Positions 26,954 through 35,953 of a DNA stretch of 64,000 bases are shown here, in pieces. Position 1 is the stretch's first letter. Every line of letters begins with the position of its first letter. Under the pieces are notes generated by a model. The model was not told the origin of the DNA. It saw only the letters and a list, made by a program, of their open reading frames with translations, and did not search any database. Origin of the DNA: Butyrivibrio sp. INlla16 (GTDB taxonomy: Bacteria > Bacillota > Clostridia > Lachnospirales > Lachnospiraceae). The DNA lies in the NCBI RefSeq assembly GCF_900104155.1, contig NZ_FMYB01000010.1, positions 46,125 through 110,124 of the forward strand, given 5' to 3'. The position numbers and the translations under genes were made by a program.

Positions 26954-27397
26954 TCAGTTTATCTGCTTATTTGAGCGTATCGCCCTAATATCATCATTCA
27001 TCCCTCTGATATACTTCCTATATGCCAGATAATTAAACAGCCATATGAGAAAATAACATACCAGAAAAGCCACTGAAATTATCCAAAATATAGGATTATC
27101 AAGTCTTAACCATCCCTGCACAGCAGCAAGAATAATGAATCCCGAAAAAGTTATAACAAAATGGGTCGCAGTTGCTCTAAAAATGCTCCACTCCTCTATT
27201 TCATATATAACGCTTCCTCCCATGGGTATAGCGCCGTATATTCCTCCTGCCAAAAGTTTCAAAAGGATTTCGCCGGCAAACACCATAGGACCATCCGCAT
27301 TACCATTAGCCAAAAAGCTTATGAAAACACCAATAGCCAGTCCTATCCAAAATCCTATTGTTGCTAAAACAATTCCTTTTTTTATCAATCTATTCAT
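26954..27397 (-). CDS. DUF3021 family membrane protein
   Basis: From the ATG at 27397 this is 147 residues with four membrane helices, fitting DUF3021: MNRLIKKGIVLATIGFWIGL at the start, GSVIYEIEEWSIFRATATHF in the middle, and a short cytoplasmic tail. Its start overlaps the LytTR gene's stop by 8 bases, so translation is coupled. LytTR-DUF3021 pairs are common in Firmicutes; the membrane partner probably controls the regulator's activity, though its signal is unknown. A longer frame upstream lies inside the LytTR coding region and is not used. Confidence 0.88.
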   Translation of the reverse strand: MNRLIKKGIVLATIGFWIGLAIGVFISFLANGNADGPMVFAGEILLKLLAGGIYGAIPMGGSVIYEIEEWSIFRATATHFVITFSGFIILAAVQGWLRLDNPIFWIISVAFLVCYFLIWLFNYLAYRKYIRGMNDDIRAIRSNKQIN

Positions 27398-27881
27398 GAT
27401 ACTCACCACCTCTTCGCATAAAGCTAAGCCTCTTCTGCAAGTCCTTGACAAAGCGTCTCGCAACCCAGGTTTCGCTTCCATCTTCAAAGGATACATGAAT
27501 AGTACCAGTGATACTCAGATCAAACCCCGAAATCCTTTTAATATTAACTATTTCTGCGCGACTTATTCGTGCAAAAAATCTTTTATCAAGCCTGTCTTCC
27601 AAGTCGCGCAGCGCTCCCCTTACTTCATATACCCCCGCCATGGTACACACCTTCAGCTTTCTGCTCTCGGTATATATACGAATAATATCGTTAATATCAA
27701 TTAGTATCTCCTTATCCCTGTCCTGAACTACTATTTTGGACATGATATTCCCAAGTGCATACTGCTCGATACTCTTTATAATGTTTTCTACCAGTTCATT
27801 CTTTTCACTTGCCCTGATTATCACCTGCGGCTTATCATGCTCAGGGTCATACTCAAAGCGAATGTTAATTCTATCATCCAT
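27390..27881 (-). CDS. LytTR-domain DNA-binding regulator
   Basis: This 163-residue protein has a LytTR DNA-binding domain over about residues 50-150: KEILIDINDIIRIYTESRKLKV, VYEVRGALRDLEDRL, FFARISRAEIVNIKRISGF, and ETWVARRFVKDLQKRL. There is no receiver domain. The N-terminal 50 residues (INIRFEYDPEHDKPQVIIRAS) are of the kind found in DUF3021-linked regulators. Known LytTR proteins bind two 9-base direct repeats 21 bases apart. Such a site is present at 31212-31241, upstream of a surface-protein operon, so that operon may be a target. Confidence 0.92.
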   Translation of the reverse strand: MDDRINIRFEYDPEHDKPQVIIRASEKNELVENIIKSIEQYALGNIMSKIVVQDRDKEILIDINDIIRIYTESRKLKVCTMAGVYEVRGALRDLEDRLDKRFFARISRAEIVNIKRISGFDLSITGTIHVSFEDGSETWVARRFVKDLQKRLSFMRRGGEYHE

Positions 27882-28083
27882 ATAGAGTAAACACTTTCCG
27901 ATTTATACGTTATATTTTAGTCTTCATAATGAAAACATATTGCCAGGAAAAACATGTATTTCTCTCACAATTATACTATATTTCACTATGGTTCAAAACT
28001 AAAATACGTTTATCACAAAATGATACTTTCAGGATTATTATTCTTTAGCCTCAAGATATGAATGTGTTTTTCCCCAAATATTT

Positions 28084-29985
28084 TTACTGATAGCTATATG
28101 TGATATATGCAGTATCTGCACTATTTCTTGTATTACCTGATGCACTTACCCTTATATTATCATTGTCTGTTGCGGAAATAGCGTTGGTGTTACAAAGAGT
28201 CCAGTACTGATCAGCAGTTCCTCTGTAATTAATCTGAGTGAGCTCATGAGCCGTCGGATGATCCTGAGCAAAAGCACCGGCGCCAATCGACGATACCGAA
28301 ACCGGAAGTGTTATGGTTGACAATTTATATATACTGTCAAATGCATAAGCACCTATAGTTTCAAGTTGGCTGTTTACACCAAAGCTTACGCTGGTAATTC
28401 CGGTTCCGCTATTATATATACAGCAATTGCGGAATGCAGAATTACCTATAGATTCCAAGCTATCAGGAAATGCTATAGTACAAGTCAAATTATCATTATA
28501 AAAAAAAGCGTAATCACCTATGGATGTAAGTCTGCTTCCATTCGTAAATACAAGACTTGAAATTTTTCCATGTTCATTCATCGAAAATGCACTATCCGCA
28601 ATGGTTGTTACAGTTGAAGGAATGGTTAGTGTTCCTGAAATCGCTTTTTGATTTCTAAATGCGCCTTTCCCAATACTAATGAGCCCTTCATTTAAGGTAA
28701 CCATGGCAAGCTCAGGATTCCTGTCATAAGTAACAGCAAATGCCCCTTCACCAATGCCGGTCACAGATGTTGGAAGTACAAGTGCAGCAAGTGCAGTATG
28801 GTTATCAAATGCATGTGCACCTATATAAGTAACGCCATTTCCAATCACTAGTTCTGTGATATATGCTTTATATTCGTGCCAAGGAGTGTTGTAATCCCCA
28901 TAAGACCACGAATAATCTGTCATCGCGCCATTTCCGGTTATTTCAAGTCTATAAGTTGTATTAGATGTCCTATACAGTGCATAAGAAACATTGCCTGAAG
29001 TCCCTGCCATAACTGCATTTATAACAGTAACGCTGCACGTCCTGCTAGCTCCACTTCCATCTGCCGCAGTACAGGTTATCGTGGCATTTCCTGCTGCTAC
29101 ACCACTCACAACCCCGGCAGCAGTAACCGTAGCTATAGCAGTATTTGAGCTTTTGAAAGTGACATTTTTATTTGTCGCATTTGCAGGGGCTACTGTTGGA
29201 GTCAAAGTAAAAGCCCCACCAACAGGTATTTGATTTGATGTGTAGTTTAGAGTAATGGACGCAACCTTGATATCAGCATTGCCTTGGTTGTCATCATTTC
29301 CTTGGTTATCATCTTTACCTTTGTTGTCATCATTGCCTGAATCATCCTTCGCGTCTTCATTAACTGTTACTGTACATTTAGCACTTTTCCCATCAGCTAT
29401 AGCAGTGACAATTGTCTGACCTGCTCCCATCGCAGTAATAACGCCTGAATCAGATACCGTTACGACAGCCGCATCTGAGCTGTTAAAGCTAACTTTCTGA
29501 TTCGTGGTTGTTTCAGGAAATACCTTAGCTGTTATTCTTTTTGATTCACCCTTTTTTAGCGTAACATTAGCCATATCAAGTTCAACACTCTTTGCAGCTA
29601 CTTTATTCACAACCTTCAGCGTGATCACACATTTATTCTTTTTGTCTTTTGAAGCAATCGTAATTTTGCATTTCCCTATTTTTCTTCCTGTGATCACACC
29701 TTTGTTTGTAACCTTGGCTATATTTTTGTTACTCGAAGAGTATTTTAAATTCTTGCCGGATAAAATCTTCTTTCCGGTATCACCACTGATTTTGATTTTG
29801 TATCCTTTTGTAAGCAGAATTGTTTTCTTTGAGGACTTCTTTTTTAAATCTATTGTAATATTATGAGTTCCCCCTGCAGCCCTAACACTGACTGCCGGCA
29901 AAGCTGCAAAGAGCATGATGAATAGAGCCAAAATACATAGTCCATGAAATTTGCTTTTACTATAATAATATTTCAAATTTTTCAT
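28084..29985 (-). CDS. Secreted surface protein: Ig-like (Big_2) domains plus LRR_5 repeats
   Basis: This 633-residue protein has a signal peptide (LCILALFIMLFAALPAVSVRA). Three Big_2-type Ig-like domains follow at about 40-130, 133-215 and 240-325; the third is preceded by a DDNQGN-repeat linker. From about residue 330 to the end there are BspA-type leucine-rich repeats (YIGAHAFDNHTALAALVLP, SIGKGAFRNQKAISGTLTIP and so on). No enzyme domain is visible, so an adhesion or scaffold role is inferred. It starts 27 bases after the end of the damaged gene at 30013 and likely shares its promoter. Start could be ATG 29985 or GTG 29991. Confidence 0.88.
   Translation of the reverse strand: MKNLKYYYSKSKFHGLCILALFIMLFAALPAVSVRAAGGTHNITIDLKKKSSKKTILLTKGYKIKISGDTGKKILSGKNLKYSSSNKNIAKVTNKGVITGRKIGKCKITIASKDKKNKCVITLKVVNKVAAKSVELDMANVTLKKGESKRITAKVFPETTTNQKVSFNSSDAAVVTVSDSGVITAMGAGQTIVTAIADGKSAKCTVTVNEDAKDDSGNDDNKGKDDNQGNDDNQGNADIKVASITLNYTSNQIPVGGAFTLTPTVAPANATNKNVTFKSSNTAIATVTAAGVVSGVAAGNATITCTAADGSGASRTCSVTVINAVMAGTSGNVSYALYRTSNTTYRLEITGNGAMTDYSWSYGDYNTPWHEYKAYITELVIGNGVTYIGAHAFDNHTALAALVLPTSVTGIGEGAFAVTYDRNPELAMVTLNEGLISIGKGAFRNQKAISGTLTIPSTVTTIADSAFSMNEHGKISSLVFTNGSRLTSIGDYAFFYNDNLTCTIAFPDSLESIGNSAFRNCCIYNSGTGITSVSFGVNSQLETIGAYAFDSIYKLSTITLPVSVSSIGAGAFAQDHPTAHELTQINYRGTADQYWTLCNTNAISATDNDNIRVSASGNTRNSADTAYITYSYQ
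29279..29341 (-). repeat. Short in-frame tandem repeat encoding DDNQGN linker
   Basis: Imperfect 15-18 base units encode DDNKGK-DDNQGN-DDNQGN between two Ig-like domains of the 28084 protein. Length changes here would keep the frame and only alter linker length. Confidence 0.6.
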
Positions 29986-30012
29986 AAGCACTTAGCACCT
30001 GCCCTTCTGTAT

Positions 30013-31112
30013 TTATTTCACTGTTATTCTAAATGTCCCTGTGACAACTCCCTTTTCATGGTTCTTATCTCCCTGCGCGGTAACCTTAACCGTGATATCA
30101 TAAGTTCCTTTCTTTACACCCTTCTTGATTGTAACTGCTCCTGTACTCTTATTTATACTTGCTACATTACTTCCCTTTACTATGAAATATCTCTTTTTAC
30201 CTATAGCCTTGGATGCCCTGAACAACTTGCCATACGGAACTACGAGACTTGATTTTTTAATCTTTGAATGTTTAACTTTGTAATTCTTGTGGGTCTTTAT
30301 CGCAATCGGATTCGGAGCCTTTTTAATCTTCCATTTAAAGGATTTATTCTTTTTGCTTCCATCCGGTCATGTATAACCGTTCTTAAGTTTCGCTGTAGCT
30401 TTATAACTACCGGCATTTGTTCCTTTATTACCGGTAATTGTATATCCGGTTCCGGAAGCAACACCTGTCTGTGTTTTGCCATTATATACAGGATTATTCA
30501 CCTGCGGTATACTTGCAATCTTACGCCCAATCTGAGATGTAGCACCATCGCCGCCACCGGCTCCTCTATCATCATTTTGTCCTCCTGAACCTGAATTACC
30601 GCCGGCAGCTCCGGAATTACCGCCGCCAGCTCCGGAATTACCCCCGGCACCTTCTGCTCCACCTGATCCTGAAGATGACTCATTACCGTTTGGATTATTC
30701 TTGTCATATTTACAAACCGTACATATGCCCTTGTCATCAAATTTATGATCCTCACCAATGCTGTATGCCCCACATACATCACATGTACCACTGTATGTAT
30801 GGTATGAACTGCTTGTTATGGTGATAGTGGCATTAGGATAATCAGAATGGTGTTCAGTCCGTGTCGTATCCGGTTGTTCTCCATATGCATTTACAGCTGT
30901 TCCATCGAAAATTTTTCCGCACTCAGTACACTCTGTACAGACGGTATGAGTAGTCCCAGTTTGGGATATAACATGATCCTTATATGAATGAGCATAACCG
31001 CATACTGTTTCAGCCGCATGCACATGTATACCATCCATAGTTACAAAAGCCATAGACACGGTCATTGCAATTGTCATGACCGTCGATATCATTCTAAAAA
31101 TCTTCTTTTCAT
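30013..31112 (-). pseudogene. Secreted Gly-rich surface protein gene, in-frame TGA and shifted start
   Basis: One reading frame runs from about 31106 to 30013, broken only by TGA at 30367-30369. The context NGYT-stop-PDGS matches a common repeat with Trp at that place, so TGG to TGA is likely. At the 5' end the best ATG (31112, after GGAAGCGG) is one base out of frame with the natural signal peptide KKIFRMISTVMTIAMTV; ATGAAAAG would be in frame as ATGAAAAAG. An ATG at 31092 could still give a 241-residue product. Visible parts: CxxC pairs (CTVCKYD, CDVCGAY), a Gly/Asn/Ser-rich linker, and Ig-like strands at the C-terminus. Surface protein, function unknown. Confidence 0.8.
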
Positions 31113-31209
31113 AGGCCGCTTCCTTTCCTGTCTTTCCTCATAATCGATTTACAAGTAGTATCAGAATAACTAAATGATATCTTAGGGTTATATATGTTCA
31201 ATAGGTTTT

Positions 31210-31245
31210 GTCTAAGCGGTCGTTTCCCGTGTCTAAACGGTCATT
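31210..31245 (-). promoter_or_regulatory. Putative LytTR-family operator, two direct repeats 21 bp apart
   Basis: On the minus strand ACCGTTTAG (31233-31241) is followed 12 bases later by ACCGCTTAG (31212-31220). The first copy fits the LytTR half-site pattern [TA][AC][CA]GTTN[AG][TG] at every position, the second at all but one. The 9-base repeat and 12-base gap are what LytTR proteins such as AgrA use. TATATA lies 17 bases downstream as a possible -10, and the surface-gene start is about 100 bases downstream. Confidence 0.6.
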
Positions 31246-31331
31246 GGTTTATGTAAATTTTCCGGCTGGTTTATTACTAGTTAATATTGTCGTTCAAGGA
31301 ATAGCAAATCAATTATCTACTATGAACACAA

Positions 31332-31364
31332 AAAATGGTGTATGTCTATGACATACACCATTTT
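31332..31364 (-). terminator. Terminator of rpsA operon
   Basis: A perfect 15-base inverted repeat, AAAATGGTGTATGTC (31332-31346) and GACATACACCATTTT (31350-31364), with loop TAT. On the minus strand the T run continues to TTTTTTGTG. It lies about 48 bases after the rpsA stop. Confidence 0.9.
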
Positions 31365-31411
31365 GCTCAATTTCATATAGGACTTTTATAATGCCTCAAA
31401 ATCAATTCTGA

Positions 31412-32545
31412 TTATTCAGCATCCTGCTCAGCGATAGCCTTCTCAATATCTACTGATACAACATCACCGCTCTCCTCAGCTTCGTCCTTCTCGGGAGCTG
31501 TAAGAGCCTTGATGCTAAGGCTGATCTTGCGATCTGCTTCGTTGAAATCAACGATTCTGGCTGTAACTTCCTGACCGATGCTAAGTACATCTGAAGGCTT
31601 CTCAATGTGCTCTCTTGCGATCTGAGATACATGAAGAAGTGCGTCGATGCCGGGCTCAAGCTCGATGAATGCACCAAAGTCAGTCATTCTTGCAACCTTA
31701 CCGGTTACCTCGTTACCAACTGCATACTTGGAATCAGCATCCTTCCAGGGATTCTCATCATCAAACTTTCTGGAAAGAGCGATCTTGCTGCCGTCGATAC
31801 CCTTGATCTGAACCTTAACTGTATCGCCAACCTTGAAGGTCTTCTTAGGATTCTCAACACGTCCCCAAGACATCTCAGAGATATGAAGAAGTCCGTCTGC
31901 GCCGCCGAGATCGATGAATGCACCGAAATCTGTAACGTTCTTAACAACACCTTCAACGATATCGCCAACACCGATTGTCTCAAACAGCTTCTTAGCCTGC
32001 TCAGCCTTCTCAGCTGTGATGAGCATCTTGCGGTTACCGATATATCTTCTGCGCTTAGGATTGTACTCTGTAACTACGAACTGGATCTCCTGTCCTTCGT
32101 ACTTGGAAAGATCCTTCTCGTATGTATCTGATACAAGACTTGCAGGGATGAAGATACGAACTTCATCAACTACTACTGTAAGACCGCCATCGAGAACCTG
32201 AACAACCTTAGCTGTAAGTACTTCCTGGTTGTTATAAGCCTCTTCGATACGCTTGTTTCCTCTGTCGAGGGCAAGTCTCTTGTATGAAAGGATAACCTGA
32301 CCGTCTGCATCATTGGTCTTAAGGACTTTGACATCCATTGTGTCACCTTCCTTAACAACCTGAGTAAGATCGATACTGTTATCGTTACTATACTCGCTCT
32401 TGGTAAGTACACCATCTGATTTATAGCCAATGTTAAGAATAATCTCATCAGGCTTCACAGATATAACAGTGCCTTCAACGACCTCCCCCGTATGAATTGT
32501 TTTGAACGACTCATTGAGCATTTGTTCAAAAGATTGTTCTGACAT
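31412..32545 (-). CDS. rpsA: 30S ribosomal protein S1, four S1 domains
   Basis: This 377-residue protein has four S1 RNA-binding domains at about 17-90, 103-170, 188-257 and 273-343. The last two carry the best consensus (GDIVEGVVKNVTDFGAFIDLGGADGLLHISEMSWGR shortened here). Four domains is usual in Firmicutes; E. coli has six. It binds mRNA on the small ribosomal subunit. Its ATG lies inside the ispH 3' end (20-base overlap) and its ribosome binding site GAGGAGG is in ispH codons, so the two are tightly coupled. Fused IspH-S1 proteins are known in other Clostridia. Confidence 0.95.
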   Translation of the reverse strand: MSEQSFEQMLNESFKTIHTGEVVEGTVISVKPDEIILNIGYKSDGVLTKSEYSNDNSIDLTQVVKEGDTMDVKVLKTNDADGQVILSYKRLALDRGNKRIEEAYNNQEVLTAKVVQVLDGGLTVVVDEVRIFIPASLVSDTYEKDLSKYEGQEIQFVVTEYNPKRRRYIGNRKMLITAEKAEQAKKLFETIGVGDIVEGVVKNVTDFGAFIDLGGADGLLHISEMSWGRVENPKKTFKVGDTVKVQIKGIDGSKIALSRKFDDENPWKDADSKYAVGNEVTGKVARMTDFGAFIELEPGIDALLHVSQIAREHIEKPSDVLSIGQEVTARIVDFNEADRKISLSIKALTAPEKDEAEESGDVVSVDIEKAIAEQDAE

Positions 32546-33380
32546 GATTCTGAACCTCCTCGATAATGTTCTTTGGGGTGGACGCCCCGGCGGTAATACC
32601 CACTAGTTTAACCGCTTTAGGAAGTTCTAAATGCAAGTCATCCAGTGTCTGAATAAAATATGTATTGGCACACTTCTTACTGCATATCTCATACAGTTTC
32701 CTTGAATTAGAACTGTGCGCTCCGCCTATCACTATCATAGCATCGACTTTAGCAGCAATAGCTTCCGCTTCTGTCTGTCTTTCTTCAGTCGCACTACAAA
32801 TAGTGTTCACAACATTAACATTGTAGCGCGTATCTGAAAATTTATCAACGGTTTCTTGAAATTTATTTGTATTAAATGTTGTTTGTGATACTATACAGAT
32901 TTCCGTTCCCTCTTTCAGGTTTAAAGCCTCCGCCTCTTCAGGGGATTCCACCACGAAAACAGGTCCCGTAGCATAACTCACAATACCGTCAACTTCAGGG
33001 TGTTTTGCGCTGCCTACAACCACTATTGTTTTGCCCTCTGCGCTCTCTTTCTCGACTATGTTGTGAATTCTTTTTACAAAAGGACAGGTCGCATCGACAT
33101 AGTCAAGGCCCTGCTTTTCAATAAGTTCATAGATTTCCTTGCGGATTCCGTGGGATCTGATGATTACGATCCCCTCCGTAAGCTTCTTTAAATCCTCTGC
33201 ACCTTCAATTACCTGAACGCCCTGCTTTTCAAGATCCGAAACCACAGTTTCATTATGAATGATAGGGCCGTAAGTGTAGATTTTTTTACCCTTATTCTTT
33301 TCTATCTGGTCATATACCACGTCAACGGCTCTGGTTACACCAAAGCAGAAGCCGGCATGTTCGGCGAGAATAACTTCCAT
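32526..33380 (-). CDS. ispH: 4-hydroxy-3-methylbut-2-enyl diphosphate reductase
   Basis: This 284-residue Fe-S enzyme makes IPP and DMAPP in the last step of the MEP isoprenoid pathway. It has the three cluster cysteines: Cys in AEHAGFCFGV, YVDATCPFV, and NTICSATEERQ. GPIIHNETVV, IRSHGI with the conserved His, IVVVGSAKHPEV, and VIGGAHSSNSRKL are also present. It overlaps rpsA by 20 bases and follows cmk after a dispersed palindromic repeat. The block BaiN-like, cmk, ispH, rpsA is a familiar clostridial arrangement. Confidence 0.97.
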   Translation of the reverse strand: MEVILAEHAGFCFGVTRAVDVVYDQIEKNKGKKIYTYGPIIHNETVVSDLEKQGVQVIEGAEDLKKLTEGIVIIRSHGIRKEIYELIEKQGLDYVDATCPFVKRIHNIVEKESAEGKTIVVVGSAKHPEVDGIVSYATGPVFVVESPEEAEALNLKEGTEICIVSQTTFNTNKFQETVDKFSDTRYNVNVVNTICSATEERQTEAEAIAAKVDAMIVIGGAHSSNSRKLYEICSKKCANTYFIQTLDDLHLELPKAVKLVGITAGASTPKNIIEEVQNHVRTIF

Positions 33381-33393
33381 AATGTTTCGTCCT

Positions 33394-33437
33394 TTCCCCT
33401 CATCCGGCGCTACGCGCCGGATGAGGGCATTAATGTT
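33394..33437. repeat. Dispersed palindromic intergenic repeat, copy 2
   Basis: CCCTCATCCGGCGC (33397-33410) and GCGCCGGATGAGGG (33414-33427) form a perfect 14-bp stem with loop TAC. It begins TTCCCCTCATCCG and ends GGCATTAATGT, as in the copy at 4013-4070 but with a different centre. It lies between cmk and ispH and could form a strong hairpin in that mRNA. Confidence 0.65.
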
Positions 33438-34092
33438 CCTTATACAGAGATATAATCCTGTCTGCCACTTCCTCGATTGTCATATTGGAAGAGTCGACCT
33501 CCACCGCGTCATCTGCCTTTTTAAGCGGTGAATTTTCTCTTGTCATATCTCTGTGGTCTCTTTCCTTGATATCTGCCTCAATCTCATCGATGTTGCAGGT
33601 TTCGCCCTTTTCGATAAGCTCTTTGTATCGTCTCTCGGCGCGTACTCTGGTTCCCGCGGTAAGATAAATCTTAAGCTCTGAATCAGGAAGGACAACAGTT
33701 CCGATGTCTCTTCCGTCCATGACAACATCTGTGGTCTTAGCCTGCTTTCTCTGGAGCTCCACAAGCTTTTCTCTCACCTTCGCATTTGCGCTGGTCTTTG
33801 AGGCCATAGCGCTTACCTCTTCTGTCCTGAGGAGTGAGTTAACGTTTTCTCCGTTGAGATAAACTACCTGCTCTCCGTTCTCATGTCCTATGGAAATATC
33901 TGCGCTGTCGATGTTCTTTTCAATCTCTGCGCTATCATCTCCGGATACACCGTTTCTTATCATGTGAACGGCCATTGCACGATACATAGCGCCCGTGTCA
34001 ATGTATATGAATCCAAGCTTTTTGGATACGATCTTTGCAATTGTACTTTTGCCTGCTCCTGCAGGTCCATCTATGGCAATACTGCTTCCCAT
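33430..34092 (-). CDS. cmk: Cytidylate kinase
   Basis: This 220-residue enzyme phosphorylates CMP and dCMP with ATP. It opens with IAIDGPAGAGKSTIAK (P-loop), then GFIYIDTGAMYRAMA for the CMP site, VVMDGRDIGTVVLPDSELKIYLTA, and the lid RDHRDMTRENSPLKKADDAVEVDSS shortened to its usual length. It starts one base after the stop of the flavoprotein gene upstream, indicating an operon. Length and motifs match the standard family. Confidence 0.96.
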   Translation of the reverse strand: MGSSIAIDGPAGAGKSTIAKIVSKKLGFIYIDTGAMYRAMAVHMIRNGVSGDDSAEIEKNIDSADISIGHENGEQVVYLNGENVNSLLRTEEVSAMASKTSANAKVREKLVELQRKQAKTTDVVMDGRDIGTVVLPDSELKIYLTAGTRVRAERRYKELIEKGETCNIDEIEADIKERDHRDMTRENSPLKKADDAVEVDSSNMTIEEVADRIISLYKEH

Positions 34093-34093
34093 A

Positions 34094-35377
34094 TTAGTTC
34101 TCCTTTTCTGTTGTTGCTGCGGATTCGCCCGCCAGGTGTCCCGTGGACCAGGCTATCTGCAGATTAAAGCCGCCGGTCTGAGCATCAACATCTATCACTT
34201 CACCAGCAAAATAGAGCCTCTTTATCTTTTTGGACTCCATCGTCGAAGGATTTATCTCGTTCACGGCAACGCCGCCACGCGTGATTATGGCTTCGGGGAA
34301 ACCGCGAAGTCCCTCAACTTCCATCCTGAGATTCTTGATCAGCGATACAAAAGAAAGTCTCTCTCCTCTTGTTATCGAGTTGACCTGTTTCTCGGGATCT
34401 ATGCCCGACAATCTTATCATAACAGGTATCATCTTTGAAGGAAAAAGTGAATTCAGGCAGTTTTTAAATTGTCTGTTCTTACCATTTTCAAACTCTCTTT
34501 GTATTCTTTTATCCAGTTGTTCTTCAGTAAGTGCCGGCTTAAGATCGAGATGAATCACATAAGAATACTTCTCTCCCTTTTTGTCAGCCTCCTCGTAATA
34601 ACAGCTGGATGTAAGGATCAGCGGTCCGCTTACGCCAAAGTGCGTAAACAGCATCTCTCCGAATCCGTCATAAACATACTTCTTTTTCTTTCCGGGACCG
34701 GACGCAGGAATCTGCTCCAGTTTTATCGCAACATTTTTAAGAGAAAGTCCCTGAAGCTCAGCGCACCACTCTTCCTTGATGTTATAAGGAACAAGTGACG
34801 GTGTGGTCTTCGTTACCTTTAATCCCAACTCTTTTGCGAATTTAAGGCCATCTCCGGTAGATCCGGTAGACGGATAGGACAAGCCACCGGTACACACTAT
34901 TACAGCATCAAATTCACTTATACCGGAATCCTCGGAAACTACGCCCTTTACATGGCCATCTTCTCCGACCTGAATCCACCTGACCTCGTCCTGATATCTG
35001 ATATCCACTTTGTTTTTCTTAAGGATTCTAACGAGTGTGCTTATTATGTCTGAGGAGTGATCCGACACAGGAAATACCCTGTCGCCGCGCTCCGTCTTAA
35101 GCTTACAGCCGTTATCCTGAAAAAGGCGCATTACCGCTTCGTTGTCAAAGCCGTATAGTGCGCTGTACAAAAATTTTGAACCATGTGGTATTTTATCAAA
35201 ATATTCAGATATATCGCAGGCATTTGTTACATTACACCTGCCCTTACCGGTTATATAAATCTTCTTGCCTGGCTTTTCATTTTTTTCAAAAATAGTGACG
35301 GCTGCTCCGCTATTCGCCGCGGAAATAGCCGCCATCATTCCGGCTGCACCGCAGCCAATTACAGCAACCTGCTTCAT
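34094..35377 (-). CDS. FAD-dependent oxidoreductase of the HI0933/BaiN-like family
   Basis: This 427-residue flavoprotein has the Rossmann start VAVIGCGAAGMMAAISAA, followed by GKKIYITGKGRCNVTN, which is highly typical of the HI0933 group. VIVCTGGLSYPSTGSTGDG and the C-terminal GGVAVNEI and YFAGEVIDVDAQTGGFNLQIAWSTG complete the FAD domain. Many are annotated BaiN-like or aminoacetone oxidase-like, but the true substrate is usually unknown. It is next to cmk (one-base gap) in the cmk-ispH-rpsA block. Confidence 0.93.
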   Translation of the reverse strand: MKQVAVIGCGAAGMMAAISAANSGAAVTIFEKNEKPGKKIYITGKGRCNVTNACDISEYFDKIPHGSKFLYSALYGFDNEAVMRLFQDNGCKLKTERGDRVFPVSDHSSDIISTLVRILKKNKVDIRYQDEVRWIQVGEDGHVKGVVSEDSGISEFDAVIVCTGGLSYPSTGSTGDGLKFAKELGLKVTKTTPSLVPYNIKEEWCAELQGLSLKNVAIKLEQIPASGPGKKKKYVYDGFGEMLFTHFGVSGPLILTSSCYYEEADKKGEKYSYVIHLDLKPALTEEQLDKRIQREFENGKNRQFKNCLNSLFPSKMIPVMIRLSGIDPEKQVNSITRGERLSFVSLIKNLRMEVEGLRGFPEAIITRGGVAVNEINPSTMESKKIKRLYFAGEVIDVDAQTGGFNLQIAWSTGHLAGESAATTEKEN

Positions 35378-35398
35378 AAAACTCCAATTACTCCAAAA

Positions 35399-35953
35399 TC
35401 AGGAAAGTCTGAATGCCTCATATGCTGACTCAAGCATTGAAACAGACTCAGCCTCTTCAAGGTCAAAATCCCCGGTTACAGCCATGCAGCCTGCGCCGTG
35501 GATAAACACCCACATCTTCATGAAAAGCTGCTCCGCATCCGGAACACCCTGATCCTTAGCCTTTGAAACCTCTCTTACAACATTGTCATCAGAACCGTTG
35601 ACAATATCATACATGCTACGTCCCTCAAGCGCATTCGCAGTAATAAACAGAAGCTTAAAAAGATTCGGGTACTTCTGCGCAAAGGTGATATAGCTAAGTC
35701 CAAGATCAATGAAGGGCGTATCATGGTTATTACCGGTTTCCCTGCAATGCTTCTCGAAGGTATCTACCGCCTTGGCGATGACATCCTTTTTAAGTTCATC
35801 CATATTCTCATATATTCTGAAAATAGGCTGTGTTGAACATCCTGCAGCTGCGGCAAGACGTCTTGACGTGATCTGATCAAAGCCCTCTTTCTTAGTGATT
35901 TTAAATGCAGCATTTACTATTTCTTCCTGCGTAATCGTGGCTTTTCTTGACAT
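35399..35953 (-). CDS. TetR family transcriptional regulator
   Basis: This 184-residue protein has an N-terminal helix-turn-helix typical of TetR: ITQEEIVNAAFKITKKEGFDQITSRRLAAAAGCSTQPIF (residues about 7-45). The variable ligand domain follows, with a C-terminal helix bundle. It lies 21 bases upstream of the flavoprotein gene on the same strand, so it may be the first gene of that transcript and may control it. Ligand unknown. Confidence 0.9.
   Translation of the reverse strand: MSRKATITQEEIVNAAFKITKKEGFDQITSRRLAAAAGCSTQPIFRIYENMDELKKDVIAKAVDTFEKHCRETGNNHDTPFIDLGLSYITFAQKYPNLFKLLFITANALEGRSMYDIVNGSDDNVVREVSKAKDQGVPDAEQLFMKMWVFIHGAGCMAVTGDFDLEEAESVSMLESAYEAFRLS

Larger units (their letters stand above)
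31113..31411. other. Intergenic region between surface operon and rpsA
   Basis: This gap of about 300 bases holds a likely ribosome binding site and -10 (TATATA at 31189-31194, minus strand) for the surface operon. It also holds the LytTR-type direct repeat at 31212-31241 and the rpsA terminator at 31332-31364. I see nothing in 31250-31330. Confidence 0.6.
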
